A stretch of DNA of 6,569 bases from an uncultured Ancrocorticia sp. (GTDB lineage: Bacteria > Actinomycetota > Actinomycetes > Actinomycetales > Actinomycetaceae). The DNA lies in contig CAJPTB010000110.1 in assembly GCA_905373325.1 (NCBI GenBank), positions 1 through 6,569 of the forward strand. Direction: 5' to 3'. The translations under genes and the position numbers were made by a program. Position 1 is the first letter of the stretch, and each line of letters opens with the position of its first letter. The notes beneath the pieces are model-generated. The model saw only the letters and a list, made by a program, of their open reading frames with translations, did no database searches and had not been told where the DNA came from. Of this stretch, positions 1 through 5,454 are shown one piece after another.

Positions 1-1
1 C

Positions 2-922
2 ACGCACGTCGGCCCCGACGGCGCCGGCCACTTCGTGAAGATGGTCCACAACGGCATCGAGTACGCCGACATGCAGCTCATCGCCGAAGCCTACGATCTC
101 ATGCGCAAGGCCCTCGGAATGTCCGCAGCCGAGATCGGCAAGGTGTTCGAAGAGTGGAACAGGGGCGAGCTGGATTCCTACCTCATCGAGATCACCGCCG
201 ACGTGCTCCAGCACGTCGATCCGAAGACGGGCAAGGCCTTCGTCGACGTCGTCCTTGACCGTGCCTCCCAGAAGGGAACCGGCGCGTGGACGGTTCAGAA
301 TGCGGCCGAGGTCGGCGTTCCCACCACCGGGATCGCCGAGGCGACCTTCGCGCGCTCCCTTTCCGGCTCGGTGCCGGAGCGGCAGGCGGGCCGGGGGCTT
401 CCCGCGGGGACCGAGGACGTTTCCTTCGCCGACCCTGCGGCTTTCATCGAGGACGTCCGACGGGCGCTCTACGCCTCGAAGATGGTCGCCTACTCCCAGG
501 GATTCGAGCTCATACGCAAGGCTTCCGAGGAGAACGGCTGGAACGTTGACCTGGGGGCGATGGCTCGCATCTGGCGCGGCGGCTGCATCATCCGCGCCGT
601 CTTCCTCAACCGCATCACCGAGGCCTACGAGCGGGACCCGAAGCTCCCGCTGCTTCTGGCCGATCCCTATTTCGCCGGTGAGATCGGCAAGTCCGTGGAG
701 TCCTGGCGGCGCATCGTGAGCTTCAGCGCGCTCACCGGCGTTCCGATCCCGGCTTTCGCTTCGTCGCTCGCCTACTACGACGGCGTCCGCGCGGCCGAGC
801 TTCCCGCGAACCTCATCCAGGGGCAGCGCGATTTCTTCGGCGCCCATACGTACAAGCGCGTCGATCGCGAGGGCACGTTCCACACACTGTGGAGCGGCGA
901 CCGCAGCGAGATCGAGGAGTAG
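2..922 (+). CDS. gnd: 6-phosphogluconate dehydrogenase (decarboxylating), 3' part
   Basis: This enzyme oxidatively decarboxylates 6-phosphogluconate to ribulose 5-phosphate with reduction of NAD(P)+ in the cytosolic pentose phosphate pathway. The gene enters from the left edge, so the Rossmann cofactor domain is missing. Reading in frame from base 2, 306 residues are visible, the C-terminal two thirds of a family that is usually about 470-490 residues. The segment starts in the catalytic signature GAGHFVKMVHNGIEY, which carries the family's catalytic Lys and the substrate-binding His-Asn. It continues with the conserved QKGTGAWT block and the all-helical C-terminal domain. The tail FGAHTYKRVD followed by FHTLW supplies the substrate-binding Arg and His known from the family. 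The stop is TAG at 920-922. Base composition is GC-rich and typical of a core gene. No cotranscribed gene follows on this strand. Identification is very secure; only the N-terminus is unseen. Confidence 0.97.
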   Translation, partial: THVGPDGAGHFVKMVHNGIEYADMQLIAEAYDLMRKALGMSAAEIGKVFEEWNRGELDSYLIEITADVLQHVDPKTGKAFVDVVLDRASQKGTGAWTVQNAAEVGVPTTGIAEATFARSLSGSVPERQAGRGLPAGTEDVSFADPAAFIEDVRRALYASKMVAYSQGFELIRKASEENGWNVDLGAMARIWRGGCIIRAVFLNRITEAYERDPKLPLLLADPYFAGEIGKSVESWRRIVSFSALTGVPIPAFASSLAYYDGVRAAELPANLIQGQRDFFGAHTYKRVDREGTFHTLWSGDRSEIEE

Positions 923-968
923 CCGACCGGCCCAAGCCGACCAGCGTCCGCCTCGTTGGCTCGGCGCG

Positions 969-1049
969 GGGGCCGGGGAGCTGTCGCGGCGGCTGGTGAT
1001 CCGCCGTAGCGGGGCCGGGGAGCTGTCGCAGCTGCTGGTCAGCTGTCGC
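969..1049. repeat. Imperfect GC-rich direct repeats
   Basis: The 19-base string ggggccggggagctgtcgc occurs exactly at 969-987 and again at 1011-1029, a period of 42 bases. Its 3' part, agctgtcgc, appears a third time at 1041-1049. The bases after the first two copies also match loosely (ggcggctggt and agctgctggt). The unit is too short, too few in copy number and too irregular for a CRISPR array. It most likely reflects local duplication in non-coding DNA; no function is apparent. Confidence 0.6.
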
Positions 1050-1129
1050 AGCGGGGCTAGTGCGCTGTTGCGGCGCTCGCAAGTTCGCAGGCGCTGGTCG
1101 ACTGCCCGGTGAGCCTGACTGACCCCGAT

Positions 1130-1194
1130 GAACAGGACCTGGGTGTAAGAAAAGGACCACATTTCGGTCCTGATCATGCATCTAGGTCCTGTTC
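1130..1194. repeat. 65-base nested inverted repeat / long hairpin
   Basis: The outer arms gaacaggacct (1130-1140) and aggtcctgttc (1184-1194) are perfect complements. An inner pair aggacc (1153-1158) and ggtcct (1166-1171) encloses a seven-base loop. The two stems are in register: pairing 1130-1158 with 1166-1194 needs no bulge, and 26 of 29 positions pair on the plus strand, counting three G-U wobbles (1141/1183, 1143/1181, 1146/1178). Only 1148/1176, 1151/1173 and 1152/1172 fail. On the minus strand the wobbles become A-C mismatches, so the full fold favours a plus-strand RNA. It may be a terminator or stabiliser of the gnd 3' end, or a dispersed palindromic element. Confidence 0.7.
1147..1171 (-). 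terminator. Candidate intrinsic terminator of the pepC transcript
   Basis: Read on the minus strand, the inner stem of the long hairpin is AGGACC, a seven-base loop, then GGTCCT followed directly by TTTCTT. That is the arrangement of a Rho-independent terminator: a GC-rich stem with a T-tract behind it. It lies about 200 bases beyond the stop codon of the membrane gene, the last gene of the minus-strand run, so it would end the pepC-membrane gene transcript before it runs into gnd. The stem has only six pairs, which is short, so the call is tentative. On the plus strand no T-tract follows. Confidence 0.45.
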
Positions 1195-1347
1195 TTGCAT
1201 GCTCTTGCGTGCGCAGCGACCCGCATCCAGGGAAACCCTCGGCCTCGCGGCATCCTGCCATTTGCGGGGCGACGGGCCGGAGCTTCCGCCGAGACGCCTA
1301 CATCCCGCCAGATATGCCCTTCTTTGCTCGAAGACTCGCTGGCCCGA

Positions 1348-1374
1348 GACGGATCGTCGCGGGACGGGTCCGTC
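1348..1374 (-). terminator. Small hairpin at the membrane-gene stop codon
   Basis: The sequence gacgga (1348-1353) is complementary to tccgtc (1369-1374). Inside it, cgtc (1355-1358) pairs with gacg (1363-1366) around a four-base loop, giving a ten-pair GC-rich hairpin. It overlaps the TGA stop of the minus-strand membrane gene (1375-1373). No T-tract follows on the minus strand, so this is more likely an mRNA 3'-end structure than a true intrinsic terminator. Confidence 0.3.
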
Positions 1375-2425
1375 ACCTATTTGGACTCTCCGGTGGCTTT
1401 AGACTCTCCGGTGGCTTTAGACTCTCCGGTGGCGCAGCGGCATCGGTCTCAGCAGTTTCACCCTGCGGCGAGGAATCGCTCGGCGTCCGTGCCGAGGAAT
1501 CGCGCAGCGTCGGTGTCGAAAAATAGTTCGGTGTCGAAGGATCGGGCAGCGTCGACGCCGACTTGAACAGCTTGGGGAACGGACGCGGCAAACCCAAGGC
1601 AAGGAAAATAGTCGCGGACAAGACTAAAACGATGATGAGAAGATCTCGCCGCCCCTCTCTGACTAGCTCGCAGCTGTGCTCCCAATTCTTCACAAGCGTC
1701 TTCTTGACACTGAGATCAAACCGTTTAGTTGGATCCACCTCGTTATTCAAATAGTGTTCGATCCAGCCCTGGTCGTCAAGGTCACTGTCGGCCATGTAAT
1801 AACCGTTCGAATCCAAGCTCCCCAAAGGCGCGCACTTGAGCGTCGCTGAATCTGGCGCTTGAAAAGTAGGCGTTCCAAGATAAAGCCAACCAATGACGGA
1901 AAGCGCAGCCGCTGCGAAAACTGTGCGCACCGCTGCCTGGGCAATCCGCAGTTTTGCCGCCAACGGCATCCCCTTCGACCTCGGCGGATCAGACTCTCCG
2001 GACGTAAATCGCCCAGGAAACGGACGTCGCGAGCCCAACGCCAAGAAGACGGCGGCAGACACAACGGCAATAATGCTGAGAAGATCCCGCCGTCCTTCCC
2101 TTGCCCGCTGACATTCCAGTTTCCAATCTTTCAAGAATGCGTTCTTTGTATCCGAATCACTTCGCCTAGGCGCATCTAGTTCATAATCCATATAGCTCTG
2201 GACTCTTTTCAAAGCTTCAGGATCGGGAAAACCCTTCATGTGGTAGCTGTTGGGACCGCCCTTCCCCAAGGGCTCGCACTCCAACGGTGGACCGTCATTA
2301 GGAGCTTGGATAGTGATGGACCCCAAATACAGCCAGCCGATCACAGACAGCGCGACGACGGCGAAAACCGTGCGCACTGCCACCCTCACAATCCGAAGTT
2401 TCACGGGCGTCCACGTCCTCGGCAT
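1373..2425 (-). CDS. Duplicated four-TM membrane protein with repetitive tail
   Basis: I do not recognise this 350-residue protein as a named family. It consists of two homologous halves, residues about 1-152 and 153-291. Each half has a basic N-terminal segment (KLRI...AVRTVF), a first membrane segment with the shared core ALSVIGWLYLG (about 17-35 and 168-184), an extracytoplasmic loop of about 80 residues with two conserved cysteines (C50/C105 and C198/C252), a conserved REGRRDLL motif, a second membrane segment (about 115-131 and 262-279), and a trailing RRPFP or PRPFP. The four cysteines could form one disulfide per half outside the cell. The last 60 residues are Ser/Pro/Thr-rich and end in PPESLK repeats. 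I chose ATG at 2425 over an upstream frame start because GGGGAGG lies nine bases before it (2441-2435), and because the second half keeps a matching MP...KLRI at M153. The gene starts 16 bases after pepC, so it is probably cotranscribed. Function is unknown. Confidence 0.75.
   Translation of the reverse strand: MPRTWTPVKLRIVRVAVRTVFAVVALSVIGWLYLGSITIQAPNDGPPLECEPLGKGGPNSYHMKGFPDPEALKRVQSYMDYELDAPRRSDSDTKNAFLKDWKLECQRAREGRRDLLSIIAVVSAAVFLALGSRRPFPGRFTSGESDPPRSKGMPLAAKLRIAQAAVRTVFAAAALSVIGWLYLGTPTFQAPDSATLKCAPLGSLDSNGYYMADSDLDDQGWIEHYLNNEVDPTKRFDLSVKKTLVKNWEHSCELVREGRRDLLIIVLVLSATIFLALGLPRPFPKLFKSASTLPDPSTPNYFSTPTLRDSSARTPSDSSPQGETAETDAAAPPESLKPPESLKPPESPNR
1384..1433. repeat. 18-base tandem repeat in the membrane-gene tail
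   Basis: The unit gactctccggtggcttta occurs at 1384-1401 and 1402-1419 without a mismatch, and its first 14 bases recur at 1420-1433. The unit is a multiple of three, so it encodes the six-residue repeat PPESLK near the C-terminus of the minus-strand membrane protein. Copy-number change by replication slippage would lengthen or shorten the tail without shifting the frame. Confidence 0.9.
1470..1559. repeat. Degenerate 24/18-base repeats in the membrane-gene tail
   Basis: Four diverged units sit head to tail at 1470-1493, 1494-1517, 1518-1535 and 1536-1559. Each starts with ga(g/a)(g/a)a- or gaagga-like sequence and ends in -tc or -cc; three are 24 bases long and one is 18. All lengths are multiples of three. 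They encode the Ser/Asp/Thr-rich part of the C-terminal tail of the minus-strand membrane protein, including the related strings FSTPTLRDSS and ARTPSDSS. This looks like an older, decayed version of the fresh 18-base repeat nearer the stop codon. Confidence 0.6.
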
Positions 2426-2441
2426 CTGCGAATGCCTCCCC

Positions 2442-3764
2442 TCAGGCGAGCGAGCCCATCGGATCCCACGCGGGCAGCACGATCGGCTCGGAGTCGAGCA
2501 CGGCAAGCAGATCGGCGGGGAGGCGGTCGCGGTGGACGGCCACCTCGAAGACGTGCTGGTCGAACCACGAGTCGTTCATCGTGAAGAAGCCTTTGTCGGC
2601 GATCTCGTCGCCCCAGGAGTTCTCGATCCGCCACCGGCGGGTCTTCCCGTCAAGGATGTCGACCCCGGTGAAAACCATGGCGTGCGTCATCTGAGCCTCG
2701 CCGTACTGGAGCTCCTCCGCCTTCGTCATCTCCAGGTCGATGCCGTACGTGCCCTCATAGTCGAAGAGGCGCCCGTCCCAGATGCCGAGCTTCGAGTCGC
2801 ACTGTTTGGCGGTGTCGCATCCCATCCACACGGGCTTGCCCGATTCGAGGGTTTCCGACGTCGCCCTGCGGATCACTTCGATCGGCACGTTGAGGTAGAC
2901 GACCGGCTTGGCGCCCACGACGTTGCCGAGCCTGTCCACGGTGAACAGAGCGTTGTACGGCGACGTCGGGCGGGGATCGTTGACGAGGCACACATACTCG
3001 CTCAAATTGGGCAGGTACCTTGCCGCGAACTCGAGGGGAGTCATCTCGCCTTCGCGCCCGAATTCGCCGTCTTTGTTGCGCCACTGCCAGACGAAGCGCT
3101 GCGGCGGCGTTCCCAGGTGAATGGCGAGGACCCTGTAAACCTGTTCCAGCACGGCGGCTTTGACCGCCCGCGGGTCGGCCCCTTCGGCGAACGCCCGGCG
3201 AATGTCGCGGGCGCCCCTGCGCAGCAGCTTTTGGAGCGTTTGGTTCATCGCGCGGGTGTTGGACGAGGATTCCGTCTCCGGCATTGCGTATTTCGGCACG
3301 ACTCCGTATTTCTCGACGAGCGCGACGAACATGTTCCACTGGCCGCCGTCGTCGATCGGGTTCGACAACAGGTAACGGACGGTGCGGTCGTCGACGTCGC
3401 GGTCGGCGAGCTCGATCATCGACGTCAAGAAGTAGTTAGCCTTCTCGAGCTTGTCCCAAAAATGCTGGTAGTTCTGGGAAAACTCGAATTCCTCGACGCC
3501 GGTGTGCTCGTAGACGGCCGACTTGAGCGAGTTGAGGCCGGAGAAGAGCCAGCAGCGGCCGGATTTCTTCTGGTTCGTGATAGGCCAGGTGTCGACTTTG
3601 ACGGAGACGGACGGGTCGATCGACGTGACGATCTCCCGATCCATCGCCACCTTGTCGATGGGCGTCTCGGCGACGGCGTTCTGGACGATCCGGGCGGTGC
3701 GGTCGGCGGAAAAGGCCGCGGCGAAGCCCCGCACTTCCTCCCCGGTCAAAGAATCATCGGTCAT
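2442..3764 (-). CDS. pepC: Aminopeptidase C / bleomycin hydrolase-type cysteine peptidase
   Basis: This is a papain-fold cytosolic aminopeptidase of peptidase family C1B, which removes N-terminal residues from peptides and typically assembles as a hexamer. The 440-residue length matches the family. The catalytic triad is visible: Cys71 in NQKKSGRCWLF (with the oxyanion-hole Gln in the same block), His361 in MTHAMVFTGVD, and Asn382 in WRIENSWGDE. The C-terminus ends in LPAWDPMGSLA, the typical PepC tail that reaches into the active-site cleft and enforces aminopeptidase action. The start is the ATG at 3764, preceded five bases away by a perfect AAGGAGG (3776-3770). The frame stays open further upstream to 4400, but that extension runs antisense through another gene and is unrelated to the family. 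There is no signal peptide. A promoter-like region lies upstream, and the membrane gene follows after 16 bases, probably on the same mRNA. Confidence 0.96.
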   Translation of the reverse strand: MTDDSLTGEEVRGFAAAFSADRTARIVQNAVAETPIDKVAMDREIVTSIDPSVSVKVDTWPITNQKKSGRCWLFSGLNSLKSAVYEHTGVEEFEFSQNYQHFWDKLEKANYFLTSMIELADRDVDDRTVRYLLSNPIDDGGQWNMFVALVEKYGVVPKYAMPETESSSNTRAMNQTLQKLLRRGARDIRRAFAEGADPRAVKAAVLEQVYRVLAIHLGTPPQRFVWQWRNKDGEFGREGEMTPLEFAARYLPNLSEYVCLVNDPRPTSPYNALFTVDRLGNVVGAKPVVYLNVPIEVIRRATSETLESGKPVWMGCDTAKQCDSKLGIWDGRLFDYEGTYGIDLEMTKAEELQYGEAQMTHAMVFTGVDILDGKTRRWRIENSWGDEIADKGFFTMNDSWFDQHVFEVAVHRDRLPADLLAVLDSEPIVLPAWDPMGSLA

Positions 3765-3825
3765 AAGCTCCTCCTTGTCCCGCGGGCCCCGCCAATCGCA
3801 GGGCCTCCATCCTGAGCATTGCCTC

Positions 3826-3831
3826 ATTTTA
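3826..3831 (-). promoter_or_regulatory. Candidate -10 box of the pepC promoter
   Basis: On the minus strand TAAAAT matches the TATAAT consensus at five of six positions and lies about 60 bases before the pepC start codon. No good TTGACA-like -35 is found at the usual distance, so the promoter may rely on an activator or may be elsewhere. A 10-base palindrome occupies the spacer position and a 14-base palindrome lies just upstream. Confidence 0.35.
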
Positions 3832-3858
3832 CGCCGGAATTCCGCCCTCGTACGGCCT

Positions 3859-3872
3859 GTCCACATGTGGAC
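3859..3872. promoter_or_regulatory. 14-base perfect palindrome upstream of pepC, possible operator
   Basis: GTCCACATGTGGAC is a perfect inverted repeat located about 28 bases upstream of the candidate pepC -10 box, in the position usual for an activator or repressor site. A given 268-base gap has a chance of roughly 1-2% of containing a perfect 14-base palindrome. No regulator can be named from the sequence. Confidence 0.35.
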
Positions 3873-4032
3873 CTGGGGAACCAGAGGAACGTGCAAACGC
3901 TCTAGTAGGGGCGTCGCAAACCGCGCGACGAACGGCGCAATCTTCTCTCCGCGGCCGATTCGGAACCCGCGGACCACTATAGGGTCTGCGTTCGGGAATC
4001 CTTCTAAACGCCGAAAACCGCCGAACGATGCG

Positions 4033-4617
4033 TTAATCAGAGCGCTCGCCACGAAGGGCAGCATCCACTCGCCGAACTTCTTCACAAATGTCTGCGGTTT
4101 TCTTGTAGTACGTTCTCTTACCGTTTTTACCTGCCGATGGCGACAAAGCAAACTTGAACTTATCCCGATACACCCTTCGAAGAGCGTCTTCGCGGACCTC
4201 AGCAACAAGATACCGTGCACCGGAATAGTGGAGCGACGCCAGGAAAGCCTGATAGACGAAATGCATGAGAACCGAACTGACCTTGCCCCCCTGATAATCC
4301 CTATCAAGCGCAAACTTGCCAAGCAACAAACTTGGATGTCCCTCAAGGGAACCAGCGATTGATCCGTTCTTGGGGTCGTCTCGCCGATCTTTCCTCGCAA
4401 TCTCCTCGGTTATAATCTGATGGGCCGATAGCGTGAAAAATCCGCACAGACGCTCGCTGTCTTTCTCGTCAATCATGACGTGGACACGGCAGAGATGCTC
4501 CTTTTGATATTCCAAAGCCTTAGCTTCAAGCCATTTTCCCAAAGAGTTTCCGTGTCCACAGTCAAACTGGACAACGGAAAGATGGTCCGCTGTCAGGGCC
4601 TCTATTCGATAATCCAC
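4033..4617 (-). CDS. TacT-like GNAT acetyltransferase, probable toxin
   Basis: This 194-residue protein has the layout of GNAT toxins (TacT/AtaT/KacT group), which transfer acetyl from acetyl-CoA to the amino group of aminoacyl-tRNA and stop translation. Visible blocks in order are an FDCG motif (about 18-21) followed by an amphipathic stretch, GFFTLSA (59-65), LLLGKFALDRDYQG (97-110, core beta-4/CoA loop), and ARYLVAEVREDALRRVYRDKFKF (134-156, the latter written as GNAT motif B, containing Tyr150 where these toxins keep an important Tyr). The CoA loop reads Q-G-G-K-V-S rather than the usual Q/R-x-x-G-x-G/A. The start is GTG at 4617, with GAGG (4628-4625) seven bases upstream and overlapping the TGA of the Panacea gene, which suggests translational coupling. 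The GC content is clearly below that of gnd. GNAT fold: confident; toxin role: inferred from family and neighbour; substrate unproven. Confidence 0.82.
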   Translation of the reverse strand: MDYRIEALTADHLSVVQFDCGHGNSLGKWLEAKALEYQKEHLCRVHVMIDEKDSERLCGFFTLSAHQIITEEIARKDRRDDPKNGSIAGSLEGHPSLLLGKFALDRDYQGGKVSSVLMHFVYQAFLASLHYSGARYLVAEVREDALRRVYRDKFKFALSPSAGKNGKRTYYKKTADICEEVRRVDAALRGERSD

Positions 4618-4626
4618 CGTACCGCC

Positions 4627-5232
4627 TCAACGCAGGGCAGCAACGACATCGGCGATGAACTCCTCGGAGATCAGATCGTCCCGTGAATCGAGCTCGGAAA
4701 GCCAATCCGCATCGACGAATGTTACCTGGCTGTCCGGGAGATCAAGCCTCCCCTCCTCGAAGGACGTGAAGCGACGATGCAGGAAGTAACCAACAATCTC
4801 TTCTTGCGAAAGGTCGCCACGGCGAGCGCCTTCCGGGCGATGTTCCCAGGCGTCGATCCACACTTGTTCTTCGTGAGTCAGATCCACAAGTTCACCGGCG
4901 CTAAGCTTCCCGTAACACCGCCATACGGCGTCGACGATTTCATCGACATAAAGATCGAGACCGTCGCGGTCTAGATCGTGCTCGTCAAACTGTTTGCCGA
5001 GCTGTTCCTGTGAGAAAGCAGCTTTGCCCGCATGCGCGCTGAGAAGCTCCCCCACAACCGGGCCTTTCGGCATGGCGTAGAATCGCTCGTCGAACAGCGC
5101 CGCCCCCGTTTGATGGGCATACCACCCAAACACATAGAAGCACAATTTCTGCAACTTGAGGGTCTCGAGCCTGTATCCCGGGGCGCGCTCAAGGAGTGCG
5201 TCGGCAACATCGAAAACCGTCGTCGCTGCCAT
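4627..5232 (-). CDS. Panacea-domain (DUF4065) protein, probable antitoxin
   Basis: The 201-residue product carries the Panacea domain (formerly DUF4065; SocA/GepA/PanA-like), found in antitoxins that neutralise many unrelated toxins. Diagnostic blocks are LKLQKLCFYVFGWY (25-38), LFDERFYAMPKGPVVGELL (47-64) and YGKLSAGELVDLTHEEQVW (107-125). Residues about 150-201 form an acidic C-terminal extension with no recognised motif, a plausible toxin-contacting region. I chose the ATG at 5232 because the domain starts shortly after it and a purine-rich AAAAGGGACAGGA precedes it; the frame is open to 5313 but those extra 27 residues look non-conserved. No classical DNA-binding domain is visible. The GNAT gene follows after nine bases, giving the antitoxin-first order usual for toxin-antitoxin pairs. 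It may serve as antitoxin to that GNAT protein; a direct test is lacking. Confidence 0.85.
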   Translation of the reverse strand: MAATTVFDVADALLERAPGYRLETLKLQKLCFYVFGWYAHQTGAALFDERFYAMPKGPVVGELLSAHAGKAAFSQEQLGKQFDEHDLDRDGLDLYVDEIVDAVWRCYGKLSAGELVDLTHEEQVWIDAWEHRPEGARRGDLSQEEIVGYFLHRRFTSFEEGRLDLPDSQVTFVDADWLSELDSRDDLISEEFIADVVAALR

Positions 5233-5454
5233 TGTCCTGTCCCTTTTCACTTGTGCTCGGATGATCGATTCATAATCAGCTTGCCACACACTGGTGCCGC
5301 ATACCACCCCCATTCAAAGAAGAAACGAATCTCACACGCCACGCGCAGGCCATGTTTATCGATTATTTTTTCGATATACCGCATCGAGTAAATTACTGAA
5401 TTTTGCTTTACATCTTCACAGCTTTGCGTCCTTCTCGATACTCATGTCCGCGCA
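5233..5454. other. AT-rich gap between response regulator and Panacea gene
   Basis: These 222 bases separate the two-component operon from the Panacea-GNAT cassette. No gene is visible on either strand. The stretch is much richer in A and T than the flanking two-component genes, especially 5350-5420. A second palindrome-like string, atgatcgattcat (about 5261-5273), shares the core tcgatt with the inverted repeat further upstream. No clear terminator for the response regulator can be seen. Confidence 0.5.
5357..5400 (-). promoter_or_regulatory. AT-rich promoter-like region of the Panacea-GNAT cassette
   Basis: This is the most AT-rich stretch between the response regulator and the Panacea gene. 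On the minus strand it has -10-like boxes TATATC (5378-5373, with a weak TTCAGT 16 bases upstream) and AATAAT (5367-5362, with TTTACT 19 bases upstream). The inverted repeat tatcga/tcgata (5357-5362 and 5371-5376) overlaps both boxes and could be an operator. The leader would be about 130 bases. None of the boxes is strong. Confidence 0.3.

Larger units (their letters stand above)
923..1372. other. Gene-free intergenic stretch between converging genes
   Basis: About 450 bases separate the gnd stop codon from the stop codon of the minus-strand membrane gene. I find no credible coding sequence on either strand: the open frames here lack a convincing ribosome site, recognisable motifs or consistent extent. 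The left third (about 960-1090) is very rich in G and C and contains short imperfect direct repeats. The middle holds a long hairpin (1130-1194). The right third (about 1200-1350) shows nothing I can name apart from a small hairpin at the end of the membrane gene. The transcripts on the two sides converge here, so terminators are expected. Confidence 0.7.
3765..4032. other. Gap between the GNAT gene end and the pepC start
   Basis: These 268 bases carry no credible gene. On the minus strand they hold the 3' flank of the GNAT gene, then the likely pepC promoter and leader. Visible items are a 14-base perfect palindrome (3859-3872), a 10-base palindrome CGGAATTCCG (3835-3844), a TAAAAT box (3831-3826) and a six-pair hairpin cgtcgc/gcgacg (3912-3917 with 3925-3930). 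The last could lie at the end of the upstream cassette but lacks a T-tract. Confidence 0.6.

Noticed and set aside
960..1060. CRISPR-like array
   Set aside because: Only two or three copies of a 9-19-base unit with partly repetitive spacers and no cas genes nearby.
813..1181. Minus-strand open frame rich in Gln, Pro and Arg
   Set aside because: It runs antisense into the gnd coding end and its composition only reflects translated GC-rich repeats.
2426..2506. Upstream start for the membrane protein overlapping pepC
   Set aside because: The extra 27 residues have no counterpart in the second repeat half, whereas ATG 2425 has a good ribosome site and aligns with M153.
2250..3815. Long plus-strand open frame of 521 codons
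   Set aside because: It is antisense to pepC, whose triad and length are secure; the translation is rich in Val, Asp, Arg and His as expected for a GC-rich shadow frame, with no recognisable domain.
3523..4362. Plus-strand open frame of 279 codons
   Set aside because: It runs antisense across the pepC start, the promoter gap and the GNAT gene, and shows no motif or ribosome site.
3765..4400. An open 212-codon N-terminal extension of pepC
   Set aside because: It overlaps most of the GNAT gene in another frame, has no PepC similarity, and a perfect Shine-Dalgarno precedes the ATG at 3764 that gives the normal family length.
5233..5313. Upstream start for the Panacea protein
   Set aside because: The extra 27 residues do not resemble the domain, and the family typically begins close to the ATG at 5232.
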